DNA of 64,000 nt from Candidatus Gastranaerophilales bacterium (GTDB taxonomy: Bacteria > Cyanobacteriota > Vampirovibrionia > Gastranaerophilales > Gastranaerophilaceae): NCBI GenBank assembly GCA_944324825.1, contig CALUXU010000008.1, positions 1 through 64,000 on the forward strand. The letters run 5' to 3'. The notes under the pieces were generated by a model. It had not been told where the DNA came from. It did not search any database and saw only the letters and a list, made by a program, of their open reading frames with translations. Below are positions 56,932-64,000 of the stretch, one piece after another. The position numbers were made by a program, and so were the translations under genes. Numbering within the stretch: the first letter of the stretch is position 1; each line of letters opens with the position of its first letter.

Positions 56932-57903
56932 TTAAACGGCAGGTGTTGTTGTCTCAAGTTGTTTAGGAGTGTTTGCTCCTTTATCCTTCCAGATATCTAT
57001 AAGTACTGAACAGAAGAATATACTTGAATACGTTCCGACTGTTATACCTAAAATCATTGCAAGTACAAAGTTTTTAGTTGTAACTCCGCCGAAGAAGTAT
57101 AATGCAAACAATGTAATTAATGTTGTTAACGATGTATTAATACTTCTTGCAAGGGTTTGATTAATACTGTAATTAATAATTTCGCTAAATGTCATTTTCT
57201 TTGAATAGTATCTCAAGTTTTCACGAATACGGTCAAAAACAACGATTGTATCATGAACAGAGAAACCTATAACCGTTAATACCGCGGTTACAAACAGTGC
57301 ATCAATTTCTACCCCGTAGAATATTCCGAGTAGTGCAAATACTCCGCATACAAAGATTACGTCGTGAACCAGACCTAATATTGCAGCGAGTGCATAATCA
57401 AATTGGAATCTTATAGTAAGGTAGCAAATAATACCTAAAAGTGCTAATGTCAGAGCCATTAAAGAATTTTTAAAAAGCTCTTTACCCATTGTTGGGCCGA
57501 CAGATGCAACTTGAACCAGTTGAGCATCAGGGTAATCTTTTTGTATAACTTGTGTTATTTTTTGTTGAACATCAGATTTGCTGTCAATGAATTTTGTTCT
57601 GATAGAAATCATTGCTTTTAAATCTGTTTTATTTTTTGCGTTAACGTTTACTATTTGAATATATGGATTTTCGATGTTGCTCTTTTCCAGATTTTCTCTG
57701 ATTTGCGACATTTCTTCATTAGTCACATCCTTTTTGACTCCGTATTGGAGAGTTGTACCTCCGGTATAATCAATACCAACTTTCAAAGGTGTATGTGTCG
57801 GCGTTTTTATTGTCAAATATGCCATTCCGATTATTCCCGGTAAAATTAATAATGCGGTAAAGGCTAAACACCAAAATCTAATTTTTACTATATCAAGTTT
57901 CAT
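56932..57903 (-). CDS. secF: Protein translocase subunit SecF
   Basis: 323 residues. GIDYTGGTTLQYGV is the D5/D6-type SecF motif, and six membrane helices follow, with 'VGFSVHDTIVVFDRIRENLR'-like VIGFSVHDTIVVFDRIRENL as the classic signature. SecDF uses the proton gradient to pull proteins from the SecYEG channel. It lies 18 bases after secD. Confidence 0.93.
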   Translation of the reverse strand: MKLDIVKIRFWCLAFTALLILPGIIGMAYLTIKTPTHTPLKVGIDYTGGTTLQYGVKKDVTNEEMSQIRENLEKSNIENPYIQIVNVNAKNKTDLKAMISIRTKFIDSKSDVQQKITQVIQKDYPDAQLVQVASVGPTMGKELFKNSLMALTLALLGIICYLTIRFQFDYALAAILGLVHDVIFVCGVFALLGIFYGVEIDALFVTAVLTVIGFSVHDTIVVFDRIRENLRYYSKKMTFSEIINYSINQTLARSINTSLTTLITLFALYFFGGVTTKNFVLAMILGITVGTYSSIFFCSVLIDIWKDKGANTPKQLETTTPAV

Positions 57904-57921
57904 AATATATAACCTTTCTTT

Positions 57922-59238
57922 TTAGTCAATAATTCCGAATTTTGCATTTTCTTTCTTAGATTCAGTTACCTGATACCCTTGGCCTATTTCACTTTTTCTC
58001 AGGCCGAACAATTCAGGGTGTGTAAGAGTTTTGGTACCAAAAATCAATAACATAAAGTTTTTAGTTACCGTAATTGCCGTGAACATAGAAACAACTACAC
58101 CGAGTGCAAGAGTTAAAGCGAAACCTTTAACAATACTTGTTCCGAGGCAATAAAGAATTACACAGGTAATAATTGTAGTCATATTTGAGTCGAAAATACT
58201 TGTAAACGCTCTGTCAAAACCGCTGTTAATTGCAGTAAACAGAGTTCTTCCGGCTCTTAATTCTTCTTTCGTCCTTTCAAAAATAAGAATATTGGCATCG
58301 ACCGCCATACCTATACTCAGGATAAAACCTGCAATACCTGCAAGTGTCATTGTAACCGGAATAGTTTTAAATGCCGCAAATAAAATAAGACCATATATAC
58401 ATAAAGCTACGTCTGCAATTAAACCAGGGAGTCTATAATATGCAACCATAAATAACATTACAAGTCCAAGACCTATCATGCCGGCAATTTTTGATTTCGC
58501 AATACTGTCCGCTCCAAGAGTCGGTCCGACAGTGTTTTCTTCAACAATTTTAGCCGGAACAGGAAGAGCTCCTGCGTTAAGTAAGTCTACCATTTTCTTT
58601 GCTTCTTCATATTGGAAACCGTTATCTCCGCCAGAGATTTGGGCTCTGCCTTCAAGGATTGGTTCTCTGATAACCGGAGCCGATTGCATTTCTCCGTTGA
58701 AGAATATTGCCATTGGTTTTCCTACTAACGCTCTTGTAAGTTTTGCGAATTTTCTTGTTCCTTCTGCGTTGAATTCTAAATCAACAACCCACTGACCGTT
58801 TGATGAGTTTGTACTCAGATTCGCTTTAGACAAATCTTTACCGGTTAGACCTGTTGATATCCAGTTTTCGGTATACATATCATTAGAAGACGGCATTGGA
58901 GCTTTGAATTCTAATTCTGCAGTATCACCGATAAATGCTTTGGCTTGTTCTAAATCGGAAACATCAGGAATTTCTACAACCAGTCTGTTTTCACCGGAAC
59001 GTTGTACAACAGTTTCTGCAACACCAAGTTTGTTAACACGGTTTTCTATTGCAAACAGCAAACTGTCCATCATATCAGGTGTTACTTTTGCAATAGAGCT
59101 TGTTGTCTGTGCTTCAAGAACCAATCTTGAACCCCCGACCAAATCCAGACCAAGTTTTGTTGGTTTTGTAAAAATTAAAAAGATTGATGTTATTACTATT
59201 GCAACAATAGCCCAAAACATTATAATTCTATTTTTCAT
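57922..59238 (-). CDS. secD: Protein translocase subunit SecD
   Basis: 438 residues. TKLGLDLVGGSRLVLEAQT is the D1 motif, and 'GMAVDANILIFERTKEELRA' the D4 motif. The P1 head domain is of shortened bacterial type. First gene of the secD-secF operon on the minus strand. Confidence 0.93.
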   Translation of the reverse strand: MKNRIIMFWAIVAIVITSIFLIFTKPTKLGLDLVGGSRLVLEAQTTSSIAKVTPDMMDSLLFAIENRVNKLGVAETVVQRSGENRLVVEIPDVSDLEQAKAFIGDTAELEFKAPMPSSNDMYTENWISTGLTGKDLSKANLSTNSSNGQWVVDLEFNAEGTRKFAKLTRALVGKPMAIFFNGEMQSAPVIREPILEGRAQISGGDNGFQYEEAKKMVDLLNAGALPVPAKIVEENTVGPTLGADSIAKSKIAGMIGLGLVMLFMVAYYRLPGLIADVALCIYGLILFAAFKTIPVTMTLAGIAGFILSIGMAVDANILIFERTKEELRAGRTLFTAINSGFDRAFTSIFDSNMTTIITCVILYCLGTSIVKGFALTLALGVVVSMFTAITVTKNFMLLIFGTKTLTHPELFGLRKSEIGQGYQVTESKKENAKFGIID

Positions 59239-59307
59239 CTATTTGTTAAACTCCCTATTAAAATTTATAATCATTTACTTAAACTTATTTTAACAGAAAC
59301 AATATTA

Positions 59308-60210
59308 TTACAATAATGCCATCAGGTTAGCCCTGGTCGACTTGATTGTACTCATAAGTTCTGATTTTTCATCTTCTGTTAGTCTGACAAGCGGTTGTCT
59401 GACGTAGTCATTTATTAAGCCCATATCAGCCAACGCTGCTTTAACAGGTGTAGGATTTGGTGCCATAAACAGTTTTCTGAATACCGGATACAATTTGTTA
59501 TGAAGATTTCTGGCTTTAACAATATTTCCGGATTTGAATTCTTTAATCATCATTTTTATTTCGTTCCCGAAAATATGTGATGCAACAGATATTACTCCGT
59601 GAACACCCAGTGACATCATCGGTAATGTCAAACTGTCATCTCCGCTTAGAATAGTAAAATCTTCCGGAGTATTAATATTAAGTTCCGTTATTGTGTCCAT
59701 ATCTCCGTAGCTTTGTTTAAGAGCAGCGATATTATTATATTTTTCGGCTAAGGTTTTTACGGTATCCACAGCCATATTTACACCGGTTCTTGACGGGATG
59801 TTGTACATAACTATAGGTAGTTTAACAGCTTCCGCAATAGCGGAAAAATGTTCTATCATCCCTTTTTGTGACGGTTTATTGTAGTAAGGTACAACACATA
59901 GTATTCCGTCTGCACCTTCTTGTTCGGCAAGCTTGGACATCTCTACCGCTGTTTTTGTACTGTTTGAGCCTGTTCCCATTATTATTTTAGAATCGTTTTT
60001 GACACCTTTTTTTGCGGCATGAAGTATTTTAATTTCTTCTTCATGTGTAAGAGTTGGTGATTCTCCCGTTGTTCCGGTAACAACTATTGAGTCTGAGCCG
60101 TTTTCTGTCAGATAGTTTGCAAGCTGTTCGACCTTATTATAGTCAACATCACCATTATCAAGCATTGGTGTAACCATTGCTGTAAGCACTTCCCCGGTGT
60201 CAAATCTCAT
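59308..60210 (-). CDS. dapA: 4-hydroxy-tetrahydrodipicolinate synthase
   Basis: 300 residues. GTTGESPTLTHEEEIKILHA, 'PIVMYNIPSRTGVNM' with the proton relay tyrosine, and 'AALKQSYGDMD' with the Schiff-base lysine are all present. It condenses pyruvate and aspartate semialdehyde in lysine and diaminopimelate synthesis. Length normal. Single gene upstream of secD. Confidence 0.95.
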   Translation of the reverse strand: MRFDTGEVLTAMVTPMLDNGDVDYNKVEQLANYLTENGSDSIVVTGTTGESPTLTHEEEIKILHAAKKGVKNDSKIIMGTGSNSTKTAVEMSKLAEQEGADGILCVVPYYNKPSQKGMIEHFSAIAEAVKLPIVMYNIPSRTGVNMAVDTVKTLAEKYNNIAALKQSYGDMDTITELNINTPEDFTILSGDDSLTLPMMSLGVHGVISVASHIFGNEIKMMIKEFKSGNIVKARNLHNKLYPVFRKLFMAPNPTPVKAALADMGLINDYVRQPLVRLTEDEKSELMSTIKSTRANLMALL

Positions 60211-60299
60211 AACTTATACCTCTTTTTAAATATTATTCAAATTAATTATAAAACAAAAAACTAAGTTGGGATGTAAATAAATATTAACCGAATGAGAAA

Positions 60300-60328
60300 T
60301 TCATAACTTTGTGTTATATTAGTATAAT
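60300..60328 (+). promoter_or_regulatory. Promoter of mtnP
   Basis: TTCATA, a 17-base spacer and TATAAT (60323-60328) lie about 31 bases before the start of mtnP, which has GGAGG in front of the ATG. Confidence 0.6.
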
Positions 60329-60359
60329 CTTATTAATTTATCTTGTAGGAGGATTATAA

Positions 60360-61157
60360 ATGGAAAAACTAGCGGATATAGGTGTATTTGGCGGTTCAGG
60401 CTTTTACAGCTTTTTAGAAGATATAGAGGAAGTCAAGGTTGAAACACCTTACGGCATGCCGAGTGACAGTTTATTTATCGGGAAAATAGGGGCGCATAAA
60501 GTTGCTTTTATGCCTCGTCACGGTAGAAGCCATACTATTCCTCCGCACATATTAAATTATAGAGCTAACGTTTGGGCAATGAAGCATGTAGGCTGCGAAA
60601 GAGTTATTTCTCCATGCGCCGCAGGTAGTTTACAAAAGCATGTTGAACCGGGCAGCTTTGTAATATGTGACCAGTTTGTTGATTGGACAAAAGGCAGACC
60701 GTCAACATTCTTTGACGGACCTATTGTTACACATCCGTCACCGGCTGATTTATATTGCCCTGAACTTAGAGAACTTGCTATTAAAACAGGAAAAGATTTA
60801 GGAATAAAAGTTCATGAAACAGGTACTGTTGTTGTAATAAACGGTCCGCGTTTTTCTACAAAGGCAGAATCTAAATTCTTTACTAATCAAGGTTGGGAAG
60901 TTATTAATATGACAGCATTCCCTGAAGCATATCTTGTAAAAGAATTAGATATGTGTCCGTTGAATATATCTTTAATAACAGATTATGATGCAGGTTTGGT
61001 CGGTGATGTTCCTCCTGTTTCTCATCAGGCTGTTATTGAGGTATTTAATAATAATGTCGCTAATTTGAAAAAATTATTATTTACTATGATAGAAAATATT
61101 CCGGTGGAAAGAAATAATTGTGATTGTGCTAATACTAAGGCAAAATCCAGAGCATAG
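60360..61157 (+). CDS. mtnP: S-methyl-5'-thioadenosine phosphorylase
   Basis: 265 residues. GVFGGSGFYSFLEDIEEVKV, 'FMPRHGRSHTIPPHILNYRA' and 'VINGPRFSTKAESKFF' with 'INMTAFPEAYL' are the MTAP signatures; the T at 'MTAF' and serine positions favour MTA over inosine-type substrates. It cleaves methylthioadenosine in methionine salvage. The last 20 residues (cysteine-rich) are an extra tail. Followed within 12 bases by yggT. Confidence 0.88.
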   Translation: MEKLADIGVFGGSGFYSFLEDIEEVKVETPYGMPSDSLFIGKIGAHKVAFMPRHGRSHTIPPHILNYRANVWAMKHVGCERVISPCAAGSLQKHVEPGSFVICDQFVDWTKGRPSTFFDGPIVTHPSPADLYCPELRELAIKTGKDLGIKVHETGTVVVINGPRFSTKAESKFFTNQGWEVINMTAFPEAYLVKELDMCPLNISLITDYDAGLVGDVPPVSHQAVIEVFNNNVANLKKLLFTMIENIPVERNNCDCANTKAKSRA

Positions 61158-61168
61158 GGGATGAGATA

Positions 61169-61435
61169 ATGGTTCAGAATCCAATGTTATTAAAGGCAGT
61201 AAACGGTTTGTTTAATATGTTTTACATATTAATCATACTAAGAATTTTTATGTCCTGGATTCCTAGTATTGATTGGGAACAGCAGCCGATAAAATTTATT
61301 CGTGAAGTTACGGATTCTTATCTGGATATATTCAGAAAATTTATACCGCCTTTAGGAGGACTTGATTTTTCTCCTATTATTGCAATTATCGTTCTGCAAA
61401 TTATACAGGGAATGATAACGATGATAATATCTTGA
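61169..61435 (+). CDS. YggT family membrane protein
   Basis: 88 residues with two membrane helices. MFYILIILRIFMSWIPSIDW and 'DIFRKFIPPLGGLDFSPIIA' are the YggT/Ycf19 pattern (RIilSWvp, ..rp.lP..GglDlSPi). Family members occur in cyanobacteria and other bacteria and are linked to cell division or thylakoid organisation. It probably shares a transcript with mtnP. Confidence 0.88.
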   Translation: MVQNPMLLKAVNGLFNMFYILIILRIFMSWIPSIDWEQQPIKFIREVTDSYLDIFRKFIPPLGGLDFSPIIAIIVLQIIQGMITMIIS

Positions 61436-61505
61436 ACAAGATACTTTATTCAGGGGATTAGAAAATAGAAAAACATGTGTTAATCTATTGTAAGACTGGA
61501 GGAAT

Positions 61506-62717
61506 ATGTACGCATATAAGTATAAGGATAGTGTAGAAGATTATGGATACCAAACAGGTTATGATAACAGGGTATTACGTCCTGTTAATAAACCGGCTTA
61601 TGCAAAGCATGTAATTCATAAGAAAACTAAAAAACGCAGATCTTTAATATCTTCATTATTTTTACTTGGTATTATTGCATTCTTTGCGTTAGTTGTAATG
61701 CCTTTCAGTTTTAATTGTGTCAGAAATCTGTTCTGGCTTGATAAAACTGCTCCTTTTACGAATAAAGGAGTAGAATCTCCTCTTTATAAAAATTCTTCCT
61801 ATCATTCAGGTGCGGACTTGCAAAGTATTCTGTTTCCCACATTAGGGTATATGAATAATGATTTGTTTTTAAATCAACGGTTGCTTGCTCCTACCTTGTT
61901 CAGTAAAAAATACGCTGCTGATATGTATTTGTCTGAAAGAATGACTGATTTAGAAAACCAGTTAAAAGGTCTAAATAAAGCTTACCCTTCAATTAAACCT
62001 GCTATTTTTGTATGGTCATTTGAAACAGGTAAGTATGCGGCTATAAATGAGGATAAAGTATATCCGGCTGCAAGTATAATTAAAATACCTGTTCTTGTGC
62101 AGTTATTTAAGTCAATTGAAGCAAATCAGGTTTCTATTTATGATGAAATGTACCTGACTCATTATTACCGCTCGTCAGGCTCCGGAAATATGCAGTTTGC
62201 ACAGGAGAGGAAATATACACTGGACGAACTCGCAAGGGTTATGATTCAGGATTCTGATAATACGGCAACGAATATGCTTATGTCAAAAGTCGGCGGTATG
62301 GATGACGTTAATACCGGTATAAGAACTTGGGGGTTAAAAAATACCCATATCAAGACCTGGCTTCCTGATTTGACGGGTACAAATACCACAACTGCGTATG
62401 ATATGGCAAAAATATTGTATAACCTTGAAAATCCGTCATTCTTAAACGTTAATTCAAGAGAAGATATTATTAAATACATGAGTAAAGTTAAGAATAACAG
62501 ACTTATCCAAGCCGGCTTGCCTCAAGGCGTTCCTTTTATTCATAAAACCGGTGATATCGGTTCTATGTTGGGTGATGCAGGTATTGTTTATATGCCTTCT
62601 GGTCAGCATTATATTGTGGTTATTCTTGCACTAAGACCTCATAACGATGCTGCAGGATGTAATTTTATAAGAGCTGCATCTTCATTGATTTACTCTAAAA
62701 TGCTTAATGTGAAGTAA
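61506..62717 (+). CDS. Class A beta-lactamase-like serine hydrolase
   Basis: 403 residues. After a basic cytoplasmic tail, one membrane helix (SLISSLFLLGIIAFFALVVM, residues 47-66) leads to an outer domain. The catalytic pattern is S190-x-x-K193 (AASIIK), S250-D-N (DSDNTA) and H-K-T-G (FIHKTGDIGS), as in class A lactamases. A membrane-anchored PBP4-like or lactamase-like role in peptidoglycan processing is more likely than resistance, but cannot be decided here. Confidence 0.75.
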   Translation: MYAYKYKDSVEDYGYQTGYDNRVLRPVNKPAYAKHVIHKKTKKRRSLISSLFLLGIIAFFALVVMPFSFNCVRNLFWLDKTAPFTNKGVESPLYKNSSYHSGADLQSILFPTLGYMNNDLFLNQRLLAPTLFSKKYAADMYLSERMTDLENQLKGLNKAYPSIKPAIFVWSFETGKYAAINEDKVYPAASIIKIPVLVQLFKSIEANQVSIYDEMYLTHYYRSSGSGNMQFAQERKYTLDELARVMIQDSDNTATNMLMSKVGGMDDVNTGIRTWGLKNTHIKTWLPDLTGTNTTTAYDMAKILYNLENPSFLNVNSREDIIKYMSKVKNNRLIQAGLPQGVPFIHKTGDIGSMLGDAGIVYMPSGQHYIVVILALRPHNDAAGCNFIRAASSLIYSKMLNVK

Positions 62718-63279
62718 AAATCCCTTCTTCAACAAGTCCGCAAATAATATGACCTATCATAATTTGTGATTCTTGTATGATTGGTGTATCAGTTGACGGG
62801 ATTTTTATCAGATGCCGGCATGATGTTTCAAGCGGACATTCGTGGTCGCCGATTAAGCCTACTGTAATAATCTCCATTTTATTCGCTTCTTCTACCGCTT
62901 TTATAATATTCGGAGAATGTCCGGAGGTTGATATAGCAATAAAAATATCTCCCTTATTTCCGTTAGCCCTTATTTGTCTGGCAAATGATTCTTCATATCC
63001 GTAATCGTTGCTTATTGCGGTTAAAAGCGGGGAGTTTGTGTTAAGCTCTATTGCTGCAAGCGGCGGTCTGTCAAACTTGAATTTGGATACAAGTTCACCG
63101 GCTATATGCTGTGCATCCGCTGCCGAACCTCCGTTGCCTGCAATTAAAACTTTGTTTCCTATTTTGTATGCATCTATAATCGTATTAGCTATTGTTTCAA
63201 TTTTTTTTATAATTGTTTCACTGTTTAAAATTTTAGATTTTGTTTTAATACTGTTTTGAATATACTCTGTAATTTTCAT
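62704..63279 (-). CDS. gmhA: SIS-domain phosphoheptose isomerase
   Basis: 191 residues. VLIAGNGGSAADAQHIAGEL, 'DRPPLAAIELNTNSP', and 'FIAISTSGHSPNII' with 'CRHLIKIPSTDTPIIQESQI' are the GmhA/DiaA signature. It converts sedoheptulose 7-phosphate to D-glycero-D-manno-heptose 7-phosphate for surface polysaccharide; an assembly role as in DiaA is an alternative. Its 3' end overlaps the lactamase-like gene by 14 bases (convergent). Confidence 0.85.
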   Translation of the reverse strand: MKITEYIQNSIKTKSKILNSETIIKKIETIANTIIDAYKIGNKVLIAGNGGSAADAQHIAGELVSKFKFDRPPLAAIELNTNSPLLTAISNDYGYEESFARQIRANGNKGDIFIAISTSGHSPNIIKAVEEANKMEIITVGLIGDHECPLETSCRHLIKIPSTDTPIIQESQIMIGHIICGLVEEGIFTSH

Positions 63280-63299
63280 ATCTCACCTTATTTAATATA

Positions 63300-63598
63300 A
63301 CTTTACGTTATTGTACCATAAAACCCTTATTTTATTACAACATTATATATTATATATATACGATTTTAAAATAACTACATATTTAAAATGAAAAAAGCAA
63401 TTCTCTTGAGAAAAAATCCTTTATAGAAATATGGGAATTAAGGAAATTATAGATCAAATTATTATATATATATCACCACAATTAGTACCGGTGCCGGTTA
63501 GGGTTCGGAACTAATTAAACGAAGAATTCTTTTTATACTCTCTTTTAATATCCTCGTGTTTATTTAATGTTTGCCACAATCTGGCAAACTTTTTTTTT
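63300..63598 (+). ncRNA. Gap with candidate small RNA and terminator
   Basis: No protein gene is seen between 63280 and 63666. A hairpin with AATTAGT/ACTAATT outer arms and a CCG/CGG inner pair lies at 63480-63517, followed by a clean terminator (63569-63598). The plus-strand terminator needs a transcript that starts in this gap, since the gene at the left is on the other strand. That makes a small RNA plausible. Confidence 0.35.
63569..63598 (+). terminator. Intrinsic terminator
   Basis: GTTTGCCA, loop CAATC and TGGCAAAC are followed by nine T on the plus strand. Confidence 0.9.
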
Positions 63599-63666
63599 AC
63601 ATTTCTTTACACTTTTTCAAACTAAAGTTTAATTGAAAAGCATGGATATATAGTTAAAATAAAGGT

Positions 63667-64000
63667 ATGGAAAATATTTTTGATAATTTATTCCCTATCA
63701 CAGGTAAAAATAATACAGAGAGTAATAAAATCATCAAGCTTGAGATGGAAATTTCAAAGCTTAAGCTGTGTTTGAAAATGTCAAACGAGTCTAATGAAAA
63801 GCGTAAGGCTGCGATGGCAATAATGCAGAAAAGGCTTGAGGAGCAGGAGGCTCTTATTAAACGCTTGCATAGTGTTTTACATAAGCAGGATATGGCTATG
63901 TGTAATATGCGTATTACTATGCGTAATCAACAGGAGCGTTTGAATCATCTTGCAAGAATTGACAGCCGTATGAATCAATTGCAGGATGAGCAGGCTCAGA
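63667..64000 (+). CDS. Coiled-coil protein, cut by the window edge
   Basis: The first 111 residues are visible; the frame is open to the end. After a short start (MENIFDNLFPITGKNNTESN) the sequence is a long charged coiled coil (AIMQKRLEEQEALIKRLHSV). Nothing more can be said without the downstream sequence. TATAGTTAAAATAAAGG lies just before the ATG. Confidence 0.6.
   Translation, partial: MENIFDNLFPITGKNNTESNKIIKLEMEISKLKLCLKMSNESNEKRKAAMAIMQKRLEEQEALIKRLHSVLHKQDMAMCNMRITMRNQQERLNHLARIDSRMNQLQDEQAQ

Overview
The window is AT-rich bacterial chromosome carrying a complete-looking prophage of about 44 kb (attL 1871-1904, attR 46114-46147) between two stretches of host DNA. The host genes (a Tic20-like membrane protein, a YggT protein, RpiB, RsfS, an RqcP-like S4 protein, a ROK kinase, MiaB, a U32 peptidase, SecD/SecF, DapA, MTA phosphorylase and a SIS isomerase) and the low GC suggest a non-photosynthetic cyanobacterial relative (Melainabacteria/Gastranaerophilales) from the gut. 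That placement is an inference from gene types; no marker gene was compared.

Left flank (1-1815): no convincing intact gene. It holds hairpins, a 101-bp direct repeat that includes the tRNA-Ser 3' end and its terminator, a cluster of 23-bp repeats and one copy of a palindromic repeat family also found twice in the prophage. The tRNA-Ser(GGA) gene at 1816-1902 is the integration site. The 34-bp att core lies in the 5' half of the tRNA, so the phage rebuilds the tRNA 5' end and also supplies the DNA upstream of it.

Prophage, leftward half (1921-14228, minus strand): tyrosine integrase, excisionase-like protein, small HTH regulators, many tiny overlapping genes, an HNH endonuclease, a protein with twelve 9-residue repeats, replication proteins (winged-helix initiator and a helicase-loader-like protein) and an ERF-type annealing protein. 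The control region (13142-14334) has a leader attenuator, a perfect dyad, a folded RNA candidate and a divergent pair of promoters between a ribbon-helix-helix gene and a LexA/CI-like repressor. Next to the repressor are an unknown 378-residue gene and a Panacea-domain (DUF4065) toxin-antitoxin pair.

Prophage, rightward half (17326-45501, plus strand): terminase, DUF1073 portal, Mu F-like minor head protein, DUF2213 protease/scaffold with an extra domain, decoration and capsid proteins, connectors, tail sheath and tube, tail assembly chaperone with a probable -1 frameshift, short tape measure, baseplate hub fused to a DD-peptidase, spike, wedge, J-like and DUF2612 proteins, a 1303-residue fibre, fibre assembly protein, a single-pass membrane (holin-like) protein and an amidase endolysin. 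This is the gene order of a contractile-tailed phage. The most notable feature is at the fibre 3' end. A second fibre C-terminus lies on the opposite strand, facing the active one, with 53-bp inverted repeats at the switch point and a 42-bp perfect palindrome where the two genes meet. This is the architecture of an invertible host-range cassette, but no DNA invertase was found in the window.

Right flank (46148-64000): bacteriohemerythrin, small unknown genes, rpiB-rsfS-TPR-Tic20-like operon, rqcP-like gene, glucokinase-like ROK gene, two unknown membrane proteins, two tandem 113-bp units that begin like the tRNA-Val(TAC) gene that follows them, a small HAD protein, a DnaQ-like exonuclease, miaB, tRNA-Arg(CCG), U32 peptidase, secF/secD, dapA, mtnP, yggT, a class A beta-lactamase-like protein, a gmhA-like gene and the start of a coiled-coil protein cut by the window edge.
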